A DNA stretch of 12,748 nt from assembly GCA_964631275.1 (NCBI GenBank), contig CAZVWQ010000032.1, positions 1 through 12,748 on the forward strand, in the 5' to 3' direction. Positions 1 to 6,462 of this stretch are shown here, piece by piece. The DNA is from CAZVWQ01 sp964631275. Its GTDB lineage: Bacteria > Patescibacteriota > JACMRA01. Position 1 is the stretch's first letter. The number at the start of each line of letters is the position of its first letter. The position numbers and the translations under genes were made by a program. The notes beneath the pieces were generated by a model, which was not told the DNA's origin, ran no database searches, and saw only the letters and a program-made list of their open reading frames with translations.

Positions 1-512
1 CCAAGAATGTGAATCTACTACCTTGCGTCAGGTACAAAGTCTCTGGTGGGGGTGGTAATTATCTTCCAATTGGCACAGTAAATGCTTATTTTGGTTCTAG
101 TGCTCCTCAGGGCTGGCTGATATGTGATGGTTCGGCTATATCAAGGACTACTTACGCAAATTTGTTTAGTGTAATTAGCACCTCTTCTGGACAGGGTGAT
201 GGCTCAACTACTTTTAACTTACCAGATCTGCGTGGTAGATTCGTTCGGGGTGTAGATGATGGTGCAGGCCATGATCCTGATGCCTCATCTCGTACGGCTA
301 GCAATACAGGAGGCAATACAGGTGATAGCGTAGGTAGTTTGCAGGGGGATGCGTTTAAGAGTCACAGACATACTTCAACTGGTTTAGTAGGTGGTGTGCA
401 AGCAGGCGGTGGAGGAACAATCCTATATCCTGGAACAAATCATACCGATTTTTCAGGAGGCTCCGAAACCCGCCCCAAGAATGTAAGTGCTAATTATATA
501 ATTAAGTATTAA
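1..512 (+). CDS. Phage tail collar domain protein, 3' end (5' truncated by window)
   Basis: The open frame runs in from the left edge (first full codon at position 3) to TAA at 510-512. A GTG at 9 could be called as a start but is probably internal: the edge codons read PKNV followed by LLPCVRYKV, and the protein ends RPKNV followed by SANYIIKY, so the edge looks like the end of a preceding collar-type unit. After a Gly-rich linker (VSGGGG), counting from the GTG, residues about 20-75 form a classic collar domain: PIGTVNAYFG, GWLICDG and FNLPDLRGRFVRG. A Gly/Ser/Thr-rich tail with SHRHT follows. Known proteins of this family are phage tail-fibre or microcystin-dependent-type structural or adhesive proteins. 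G+C is visibly higher than in the flanking DNA, suggesting transfer or a prophage origin. No other phage gene is in the window. Confidence 0.85.
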   Translation, partial: KNVNLLPCVRYKVSGGGGNYLPIGTVNAYFGSSAPQGWLICDGSAISRTTYANLFSVISTSSGQGDGSTTFNLPDLRGRFVRGVDDGAGHDPDASSRTASNTGGNTGDSVGSLQGDAFKSHRHTSTGLVGGVQAGGGGTILYPGTNHTDFSGGSETRPKNVSANYIIKY

Positions 513-752
513 TTTTTTAATAATAGTCGTATCTCGTAATTAGAAAAAATAGTTGATTTACCTTTTATTTATAGGAAAAACTAATGGTTGAATTAAAGCC
601 ATAAGTATTCACCTATTTCAAAGGAAAAAGTAGCTATTTTGAACTTATTTTGAGACAAGACTAATAAACGAACTCGGTACAAGTTTCTTTTTAAGAACTT
701 AGAATACCCAAAACGTCTAATTTGTTTAGTGAATTAGCTGTACAAAGTGTAG
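513..752. other. Non-coding gap between two convergent genes
   Basis: This AT-rich gap separates the collar gene from RNase III; the two genes converge. It contains a 15-bp word (651-665) that recurs at 3162-3176, and a weak inverted repeat CTAATT-N9-AATTAG (717-737) just beyond the RNase III stop that could serve as a terminator stem but has no clear T-run. I see no gene here. Confidence 0.4.
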
Positions 753-1478
753 TTAGTCTTTTTTTGAGTTTATTTGAGGTTCTAAAATTTCAATAGCTTT
801 ACCTGCAGCTTGAGTTTCAGCACTTTGCTTTGACCTGCCTTTGCCACTGGCAATAATTTTTTGATCAATTACAACCCCAACTCTAAAAGTCTTATTATGA
901 TCCTTACCTTCAGTAGAAAGAATTTTATATTTTGGAGTAATTTTAAAATGTTTTTGAGTTAGCTCTTGCAATTTAGTTTTCTGATCTTTATAAGTCTCTT
1001 CTTTGATAATTTCTTCTAATTTTGGTAAAATGTACTTTTTGATTAAAAACTCGCAAGGCTGTATACCACCATCTAAATAAATAGCTCCTAACAAAGCTTC
1101 CATGGCGTCAGCAACAATTGTTAATCTAGCCTCTCCTAAGTCACCTTTTTCGGCTCTAGAAAGTAAAATTATAGCTGGTAAGCCGATATCTTGCCCTACC
1201 TCTCCAATTAATTTGTAATTAACTAATGAAGCTCTTAAAGCAGTCAAATGCCCTTCTGGGTCTTCTGGAAAATGTAAATACAGATATTCTGTTACGATAA
1301 GTTCTAAAACAGCATCGCCAAGAAATTCTAATCGTTCGTTATGTTCATCTATCTCTGGGTCTCTGTCTTTTTCTATAAAGTAGGATTTGTGTGCTAAGGA
1401 TTTTTTTAGCAATCTGATATCTTTAAATGTATAGTCAATTTGGGACTGTATATTACCTAAATCTTCGATTTTGAGCAT
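753..1478 (-). CDS. rnc: Ribonuclease III
   Basis: This double-strand-specific endoribonuclease matures rRNA precursors and cuts structured RNAs in the cytoplasm. Its 241 residues are a normal family length. The catalytic domain carries the signature ERLEFLGDAVLE at about 48-59, with E48, E51 and D55 matching E. coli E38, E41 and D45. The second metal-binding cluster is at about 121-135 (IVADAMEALLGAIYLDGG), with D124 and E127 matching D114 and E117. A C-terminal dsRNA-binding domain spans about 165-233 and ends with GRSKQSAETQAAGKAIEIL. Both halves are complete, so the enzyme should be active. The ATG at 1478 gives a typical N-terminus. There is no Shine-Dalgarno upstream, only an A/T-rich leader. 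It is transcribed alone and faces a 0.9-kb gap. Confidence 0.95.
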   Translation of the reverse strand: MLKIEDLGNIQSQIDYTFKDIRLLKKSLAHKSYFIEKDRDPEIDEHNERLEFLGDAVLELIVTEYLYLHFPEDPEGHLTALRASLVNYKLIGEVGQDIGLPAIILLSRAEKGDLGEARLTIVADAMEALLGAIYLDGGIQPCEFLIKKYILPKLEEIIKEETYKDQKTKLQELTQKHFKITPKYKILSTEGKDHNKTFRVGVVIDQKIIASGKGRSKQSAETQAAGKAIEILEPQINSKKD

Positions 1479-2373
1479 TTAATTATATTTATATTAAACT
1501 TTCTAAAGAACTTATATTCTTAATCTCAAATAGTAAGTAAATAATCTTATTTGAATCTATTTTTAAACCACACCTATGCACAAGTTAGCTAAAGAATTAA
1601 AGCTTTTTGAATTTACTAGTGTTTTCTTTTTATCTTTATTAAATTAGGTAAGACCAAAAATTTAAATTCTAAAAACTAAATTTAGTATTAATCTTGTTTA
1701 AGTTTAAATAAATACACCTAGCTTATAAATGCTTTAACGATTTGTTTAAAAATAAACCTCTTTCTTTTTTTTAAAAAAATTTTACGATAAAGAGTATTTT
1801 TTGATTATAAATCTCAAATATATTATATCAGTTGCAAAAAATCACATATAACATATACTAGAATTCCTACAAAAATAAACTAAAAATACTAGTTTTAAAA
1901 TTGCTTAAACTAGAAAGGTATATTTTTTCATCTAAGCTTAAAATAAAAACACTAACTAACTAATCAGCTAAACAGAGTTTTGAAATTTTAAATCGCAAGA
2001 GGTCTGATGACTCCATGCTAAACTTTGACAAGTTATAGAGTTAAGACTGTTTTAATTTTTGTATAAAATATACAAATGCTAAGTCATCGATAGATTGATA
2101 CACCTCTTGTATAATGCTCTTAATATTTTTTATTCTAAAATAAGCTTTTTAACTTTTTAGTGATAAACAAAAATATCTAAAAAACAAATAAATTTTGAAA
2201 AAATTTTACAAAAAAGTTCTAGTTAGTTTTCAACTAATTCTTTTACCAAAAAGCATAAAAGCTAGTTTTATTAAGGTAGGTCTCAAATAGCCTTTATAGA
2301 TTTAAAATTAAATTTATAAGTTCTCTAATTAATTAGATTTGCCTTATTTTCTTTTTTAGTCAAATAATAAAAT
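1479..2373. other. Long AT-rich intergenic region between divergent rnc and pth
   Basis: About 895 bp contain no convincing reading frame on either strand. The most structured part is 1996-2109 (nested inverted repeats, listed separately). A short palindrome TTAGTT-TTC-AACTAA lies at 2223-2237. Promoters for both flanking genes must lie here, but the sequence is so AT-rich that many TATAAT-like words exist and none can be chosen with confidence. Confidence 0.5.
1996..2109. ncRNA. Candidate structured RNA (nested inverted repeats)
   Basis: Two perfect stems nest inside each other: CAAGAGGT (1996-2003) pairs with ACCTCTTG (2102-2109), and GATGACT (2006-2012) pairs with AGTCATC (2082-2088). Inside them are two small hairpins: AACTT-TGAC-AAGTT (2021-2034) and TTGTATA-AAA-TATACAA (2059-2075). 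The outer stem is G+C-richer than its surroundings. A T-run follows at about 2125-2131 on the plus strand. The strand is unknown because a stem folds on both. I recognise no known RNA family, and chance folding in AT-rich DNA remains possible for the inner hairpins. Confidence 0.3.
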
Positions 2374-2955
2374 ATGCTTGTTTTTTATGGATTAGGTAAT
2401 AACGACTCAAAATACTTACAAACTAAGCACAATGTAGGTAGGATAATTACTCAAAATTTAGCTAGTTATTTTGCTTGCCAGTTTAAAGAAAAAGATAATT
2501 ACGCTTTTTGTAAAAAAGACTTTGAAGAAGTTGAAGTGTATTTTTTGTACTCTTTAGGTTATATGAATACTATTGGTAACCCTCTAAATAAGTTTATTAA
2601 ATATTTTAAATTACCGACTAATCAGTTAAATTTTCGTTTGATTATCCTTCAGGATGATAGTGACCAAATAACTGGTAAGCAGAAACTTGTCGTAGGTGGT
2701 GGTACTGCAGGACATAAAGGGATCGATAGTATTTACAAAAACATCCTAAGTATCAATCTTGATCTAACAAGGATATGGAGGCTAAAAATTGGCATTAGAC
2801 CAGAAGGTAATAAACTTAAATCTGAGACTTTTGTACTCTCACAAATTTCTGCTGAAGAAAAAATTTATCTAGATAATTTAACTAAAAAATGCATTCAGCT
2901 TTGGCCAGATTTTTTGAATCTAGATTTACAAAAATTACAAAATCAGCTTAATTAA
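2374..2955 (+). CDS. pth: Peptidyl-tRNA hydrolase (divergent)
   Basis: The enzyme releases peptides from prematurely dissociated peptidyl-tRNA so the tRNA can be reused. Its 193 residues match the bacterial Pth length. The start reads MLVFYGLGN, giving N9 (E. coli N10). The catalytic histidine is H19 in TKHNVG (E. coli H20). YMN with N65 matches N68, and QDDSD (D94 or D95) matches the HDELD region with D93. The glycine loop is GGGTAGHKG at 108-116, followed by RLKIGI at about 137-142. One departure stands out: the usual GHNG asparagine (E. coli N114) is lysine, K115. The other core residues are present, so I infer an active but divergent enzyme. The ATG at 2374 places the N-terminal strand correctly, and no Shine-Dalgarno is visible. 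Confidence 0.88.
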   Translation: MLVFYGLGNNDSKYLQTKHNVGRIITQNLASYFACQFKEKDNYAFCKKDFEEVEVYFLYSLGYMNTIGNPLNKFIKYFKLPTNQLNFRLIILQDDSDQITGKQKLVVGGGTAGHKGIDSIYKNILSINLDLTRIWRLKIGIRPEGNKLKSETFVLSQISAEEKIYLDNLTKKCIQLWPDFLNLDLQKLQNQLN

Positions 2956-3402
2956 AATAAATTTACTTTAAATAAAAATTTCAGAATAAAAGGTTAGAGT
3001 AAAAGGATAGCTTAAAGATAAACCAGCAAAAATACAGCTAACTATTAAGAGGTTTAGGTAGGGTAACTTACCAAATAATAACAATAATCATCTTTCAAAA
3101 CCTATTTTTACTGTTGATTAATGTTCATTTTATGAGATCAAAGCTTTATAAATTTGAGTTATGAGACAAGACTAATCAGAAAAAAACTTCAGAAACCTAA
3201 AAAATATGCGGAAGGAATATACAAACCATCATCGCCTTCTGAACATCAAAAACACGGTGAAAATTTAAACTCACTACAAAACAAATTTTAGTTTTTTTGA
3301 AATCTAAGGTTTTGATTTAAGTTAGATTTGTTAAAGATTAAAAGAAAAATTTGAAAATTCAAAAAGTCCTAATTTGGATTGATTTGAGCATAAATTAAAG
3401 GC
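2956..3402. other. Intergenic region between convergent pth and the kinase gene
   Basis: About 447 bp hold no clear gene. Near 3188-3243 there is a somewhat G+C-richer stretch with inverted words TTCAGAA (3188-3194) and TTCTGAA (3237-3243), and an alternative pairing GAAGG (3211-3215) with CCTTC (3235-3239). It could be a weak terminator or a relic. The right part is copy A of the long direct repeat (3274-3396). The word at 3162-3176 repeats the 15-mer seen at 651-665. Confidence 0.45.
3274..3396. repeat. Long direct repeat, copy A
   Basis: This 123-bp segment matches copy B (4323-4444) with about five substitutions and one extra T in a T-run. It ends 6 bp before the kinase stop codon, so on the minus strand it sits immediately 3' of that gene. 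It includes the small palindrome TTTGAA-AA-TTCAAA (3350-3363). Confidence 0.9.
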
Positions 3403-4026
3403 TTAGAACCTAATTAGTTCCTCTAGATCAAAACCATCTACCCATAATCTTTTGTAAGAAATAACCTTATCGGCTAGCTCAAGATATCTCTCAGCTCTAT
3501 AGTTAATTAGTCTAGGAAAACTCTTGATTAAACTGTCTCTAAAGCTGTCTCCTTCGATTTGTAAATAGCTGTTTCCCCAGTAAACGGGCTTAGGATCACT
3601 TAAAAAAGTTCTGAATAAGTCATCTGTATAACTTTGAGTAACCTCAAAATAAACTACTCGAGTCAAAGATTTTAAATCATTTAAAACACTTTGTGGGCAA
3701 TAAACTACACTCCCAGTGGTATCAATTACTAAGTTCTGATGTTTAAATTCTTCTTTTTTTATTTTGTCTAAAATACTTTGCATTGACTCAACTTCAAGTT
3801 GCAGATATTTTTTAGAATTTTCTAAATACTTATTTTCATAAGGTTGTCCCATCCACTTGCCTAGATCATTAACACCACTATAGCCTAAGGGTTTAAGCAC
3901 AGCTTCTAATTTTTTTTCAATTTCTAGGTCGCAATCATACCGCAAGAACCCTTTTTGCTTAGATAGTTTTTTTGACCAGTAGCTCTTACCTACTCCGCTC
4001 ATCCCAATTAAAGAAATTATCATCAA
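3403..4026 (-). CDS. P-loop kinase of the shikimate-kinase-like superfamily
   Basis: A 207-residue protein with a Walker A loop GMSGVGKS at 8-15 near the N-terminus, followed by YDCDLEIEKKL at 30-40, which matches the FxDxDxxIE segment of shikimate kinases (D31, D33). Near the C-terminus, PRLINYRAERYLELAD at 171-186 resembles the family's R-x-Y-x-E-x-A-D region. The shikimate-specific parts are altered: the GGG motif is replaced by DTTGS (102-106), and the usual substrate arginine near position 60 is not evident. I therefore infer a small-molecule or nucleotide kinase of the same fold rather than a true AroK. No aromatic pathway gene is nearby. It begins with two ATG codons; the first is used here, and there is no Shine-Dalgarno. 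The gene lies between two direct repeats. Confidence 0.75.
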   Translation of the reverse strand: MMIISLIGMSGVGKSYWSKKLSKQKGFLRYDCDLEIEKKLEAVLKPLGYSGVNDLGKWMGQPYENKYLENSKKYLQLEVESMQSILDKIKKEEFKHQNLVIDTTGSVVYCPQSVLNDLKSLTRVVYFEVTQSYTDDLFRTFLSDPKPVYWGNSYLQIEGDSFRDSLIKSFPRLINYRAERYLELADKVISYKRLWVDGFDLEELIRF

Positions 4027-4103
4027 TTATATATATTTAATTAGCCTAAAAAAGATAAAAATAATATTAGTTAATTCTTGATAGTAATCTAACAAAAATT
4101 TTG

Positions 4104-4124
4104 AGTTATAAGTTATTTATAACT
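4104..4124. promoter_or_regulatory. Perfect palindrome upstream of the kinase gene
   Basis: The arms AGTTATAA and TTATAACT are exact reverse complements separated by 5 nt, about 78 bp upstream of the kinase start codon. It could be an operator or a hairpin. No T-run follows it, which argues against a terminator. Confidence 0.3.
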
Positions 4125-4322
4125 ATTCTATTAACCAAATTGGACAGTAGGACTAAACTTAATTAAATTTTGAACCTATCTTATACCTTTCCGCTAATCG
4201 TTAAGGTAATTACGAGTTAAGAATTTAGCTTAAAAAGTGACTTATTTCTTTATGAAGAGCTAAATTCAGGATAATAGCAAACGGATTGGTATATGACTTT
4301 TTAAGATTAGAAAGTATACTGG

Positions 4323-4444
4323 CTACAAAGCAAGTTTTAGTTTTTTGAAATCTAAGGTTTTGATTTAAGTTAGATTTGTTAAAGATTAAAAGAAGAATTT
4401 GAAAATTCAAAAAGTCTTAATTTGGATTGATTTGAGTATAAATT
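4323..4444. repeat. Long direct repeat, copy B
   Basis: This 122-bp segment is the partner of copy A (3274-3396), in the same orientation and about 1,049 bp away. Identity is about 95 percent. It lies about 300 bp upstream of the kinase start and 26 bp from the left end of the MITE-like element. Confidence 0.9.
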
Positions 4445-4470
4445 GAATTATATTAAAATTATAAAATTAT

Positions 4471-4630
4471 AGGAACCGCTACACAAAATTGTGTCTGGAG
4501 TTTTTCGGCATTTGTTTGCTTTTGAGTAGCTTTTAGTCGAGTAACTCTTGTTTTATTTTGAGTAGACATGTATCAGACAACAAATTAAAAATAGTTTTTA
4601 TGTCAGACACAATTTTTGTAGGGGTCTCAT
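4471..4630. mobile_element. MITE-like element, 160 bp, with ~27-bp terminal inverted repeats
   Basis: The left end (4471-4497) and the reverse complement of the right end (4604-4630) align over about 27 bp with three substitutions or fewer plus small gaps. The shared core is CTACA followed by AAAATTGTGTCTG. The element is bordered on both sides by ATTAT (4466-4470 and 4631-4635), a likely 5-bp target duplication, although the surrounding DNA is AT-rich. On the minus strand an ATG at 4569 opens a 36-codon frame (4459-4569) starting MSTQNKTRV, rich in Q, T and K, which reads into the left repeat. It may be the start of a deleted transposase, but I cannot recognise it. No full IS with these ends is in the window. 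Confidence 0.65.
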
Positions 4631-4872
4631 ATTATACCTAAATCTGTGTGTGTCTATTTTTATAAATATCTTAGCTCAAGACTTAAAAAATAGATTACTT
4701 TTTGTTTTTTTTGTCAAAAAAAGTGCTGAATTTACGAAAACCTCTGTTTTTACCTCATTTGATTAAGGAAATTCAAACACTCTGTAAAGTTTTTAAGTAT
4801 TATTAATATTAACAATGATTGTAACTAAAACTCTGAGATAATTTATAGCAAGTCCCTAACCAAATCAGAAAC

Positions 4873-5430
4873 CTAAAATCTAGCAAAACTGCTTTGACTT
4901 TCTTCTAACTTATCTTTAATTGGCGTATTTCTACTACTAGACTGGCTAGAATTTTGACTACTAGCACTTGCTGAGCTGGCGGAGGTGCTTGACTCTGAGT
5001 CCTCTTCTGGGTTGTCACCTTCATCCCCTTTAAAAGTCTCCAAGTCTTCATCTGAATCGCTATTTCGATTGTTATCTAAACCCTATTGATTTTTAGAAGG
5101 TTTATCAATTCTCTCGACATCTACCTCTCGATACTCTTCGTCGCTAAAATAAATATCAGATAAATCTACCAAAACAATATCCTCATTTATAGGTATATAG
5201 TACCTCATTCTGGCAGTTATCAATTGATTAATCTCAGTGATTAATGGGAAACTAACTACTAATAAGATAACCAAAACCATGGATATTTCTCTAATTGCAT
5301 CTAGAAAAAAGACTCTTCTCTCTCTATTTTCTAGTTTTTTTAAAGACTCTTATCGTCTTTGATTTTTTTCTTCTAGGTTGGTATTTATTTCTACTTCTTC
5401 AGTAGAGTTATTGATTAAATTGTTAGCCAT
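4873..5430 (-). pseudogene. Single-pass membrane protein gene with two in-frame stop codons
   Basis: From ATG at 5430 a single frame of 185 codons runs to TAG at 4873-4875, but codon 27 is TAA (5350-5352) and codon 116 is TAG (5083-5085). The three pieces stay in one frame and read as one protein: a charged N-terminus (MANNLINNSTEEVEINTN), a basic stretch, a membrane helix at about 51-66 (MVLVILLVVSFPLITE), an acidic domain (DLSDIYFSDEEYREVDVE), and a Ser/Asp/Glu-rich tail ending SQSSFARF. Each stop is one C-to-T change from a glutamine codon. Only the middle piece (5083-5280) would look like a free ORF. I do not recognise the family. It is most likely a young pseudogene; readthrough or suppression is a less likely alternative. 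Confidence 0.7.
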
Positions 5431-5641
5431 GTGCTTTTTAGTATACTTATTACTACATTCTTTTATTTTAGTCTAGGGTATTAAGATATAGCTATAAACT
5501 AACGTCTTTGCGGTGCTTTCATAAGTATTACTTTCTATCAGCTAAAAGGCTACAGATTACTAAAATATTATAAAAAAGCATTAGCCAGTAAATCGCAATG
5601 GAGTTTGGGATAGTTTGATTGATTCACGATGAAGTTAAAAC

Positions 5642-6067
5642 CTAACCCAACATCATCTCTCTAGATCTTTTAACTAGCTCAATAAAGTTATCTAGATTCA
5701 GATCTTCCATTTTTTTGAAGCTAAACATGCTCTTGGTTGATTTTACCTTGCCTAAGTCTTTACTATATTTTTCTAAAAGATATTTACCATCTTCTACAGC
5801 ACTCACGTAAACACTTATATAATTTTCTTGAGAAGCCAGACCAATGATAAACCACTCTACTTCTTTTTTATCAGATCTAGTATAGGAATAACGGCCATAG
5901 CCGATAATTTCTTGATCACTACCTCCCCAAAACTTACCCTCTAAAACGTAAATTTCTTCGGGGGAGAATATCTTTGAAATTTCTGTATGGATTTTACTTA
6001 AATCTGCTTTTCTTTCTTCTGGCAGTGAGTCGATAAGCTCTTTGGGCGTGGTTTTGGTTTGTTGCAT
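5642..6067 (-). CDS. DUF1801-family protein
   Basis: A 141-residue soluble protein. The N-terminal LIDSLPEERKADLSKIHTEI (11-30) matches the typical DUF1801 opening helix. It is followed by a beta-rich core with GYGRYSYTRS (56-65), a hydrophobic strand EWFIIGLAS (71-79), YISVYVSA (83-90), a helix with YSKDLGKVKSTKSMFSF (101-117), and a final helix LDNFIELVKRSREM. The pattern of GYG, an isoleucine-rich strand, a G-K-x-x-K-S-T loop and a closing LxxxI/LVxRSRE helix is that of the YdhG/DUF1801 group. The biochemical role of this family is not settled. The ATG at 6067 follows an A-rich leader with no Shine-Dalgarno; the gene ends in TAG. It has no operon partner. Confidence 0.7.
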   Translation of the reverse strand: MQQTKTTPKELIDSLPEERKADLSKIHTEISKIFSPEEIYVLEGKFWGGSDQEIIGYGRYSYTRSDKKEVEWFIIGLASQENYISVYVSAVEDGKYLLEKYSKDLGKVKSTKSMFSFKKMEDLNLDNFIELVKRSREMMLG

Positions 6068-6232
6068 GTTGTTAAATTTTGGTTTAAATAATATCTGATT
6101 AATTTACATTTATTCTTATCTACGTTGAAAATTTCTTAAGTATTTTTAGATGTTAATCACCCAATTTGTCTTTGCGATGGTATTAAAACTTTTTATAGTT
6201 AAACTACAAATCATCTAGACAAATAATTTTGA

Positions 6233-6258
6233 AAAAATATCCCGCCTGATTCCCAGGC
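6233..6258 (-). terminator. Possible minus-strand terminator
   Basis: On the minus strand, GCCTG-GGAAT-CAGGC (6258 to 6244) forms a 5-bp G+C stem, followed after a short spacer by a run of six T (about 6238-6233). It lies downstream of the RND gene and the transposase remnant. The stem is short and the T-run is displaced by about six bases, so support is modest. Confidence 0.35.
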
Positions 6259-6260
6259 CG

Positions 6261-6420
6261 TGTAAGATCCCCACGCGTTGTTTACATTTCTCTAGGATAG
6301 AAGTATTCAATTAATTTCTCCATAGGAGTCATATTGTCAATTCCTTTATGGGGTTTACTGTGGTTGTAGAAGTTAACAAATCTTTTTAATTCTCTTTTTC
6401 AAAGAAAAATCCAGATACAA
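6261..6420 (-). pseudogene. Transposase C-terminal remnant (IS3/IS481-like, rve_3 region)
   Basis: On the minus strand, 6398-6282 encodes 38 residues including FVNFYNHSKPHKGIDNMTPM, the YNxxxPHxGxxxxTP signature at the end of IS3/IS481-type DDE transposases, then TAA at 6282-6284. Further upstream the homology seems to continue in another frame (LYLDFSLKK), with the shift near an A-run at about 6395-6401. The bases after the stop read toward TGTAAGATCC (6261 on the plus strand), which begins with TGT like many IS481-type ends and may be the element's boundary. The catalytic core is missing, so this is a dead fragment just beyond the RND gene. Confidence 0.75.
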
Positions 6421-6462
6421 AAACCACCTAATTATTTTAATAAATTACTATATAATATTTTT

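Larger units (their letters stand above)
4027..4872. other. Repeat-rich intergenic region upstream of the kinase
   Basis: About 846 bp without a supported gene. In order it holds a perfect palindrome AGTTATAA-GTTAT-TTATAACT (4104-4124), which may be regulatory for the kinase gene; copy B of the long direct repeat (4323-4444); a MITE-like element (4471-4630); and featureless AT-rich DNA to 4872. A 61-codon frame on the minus strand (4225-4410) runs through the repeat and has no recognisable features, so I do not call it. Confidence 0.5.
6068..6462. other. Intergenic region with IS remnant
   Basis: About 395 bp between two minus-strand genes. It holds a small G+C-rich hairpin (6244-6258) and a transposase remnant (6261-6420). 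The remaining sequence, 6068-6240 and 6421-6462, is AT-rich with no visible gene. Confidence 0.5.

Noticed and set aside
2095..2115. TTGATA...TATAAT promoter near the structured region
   Set aside because: The two hexamers are only 9 bp apart, too close for a sigma-70 promoter.
4225..4410. 61-codon minus-strand frame overlapping the direct repeat
   Set aside because: Half of it is repeat sequence whose other copy has an indel and a different context, and composition is simply that of AT-rich DNA.
4873..5430. Reassignment of TAA and TAG to glutamine
   Set aside because: All other genes end properly at TAA or TAG, and reading through the final TAG here gives a long meaningless extension, so a general code change is excluded.
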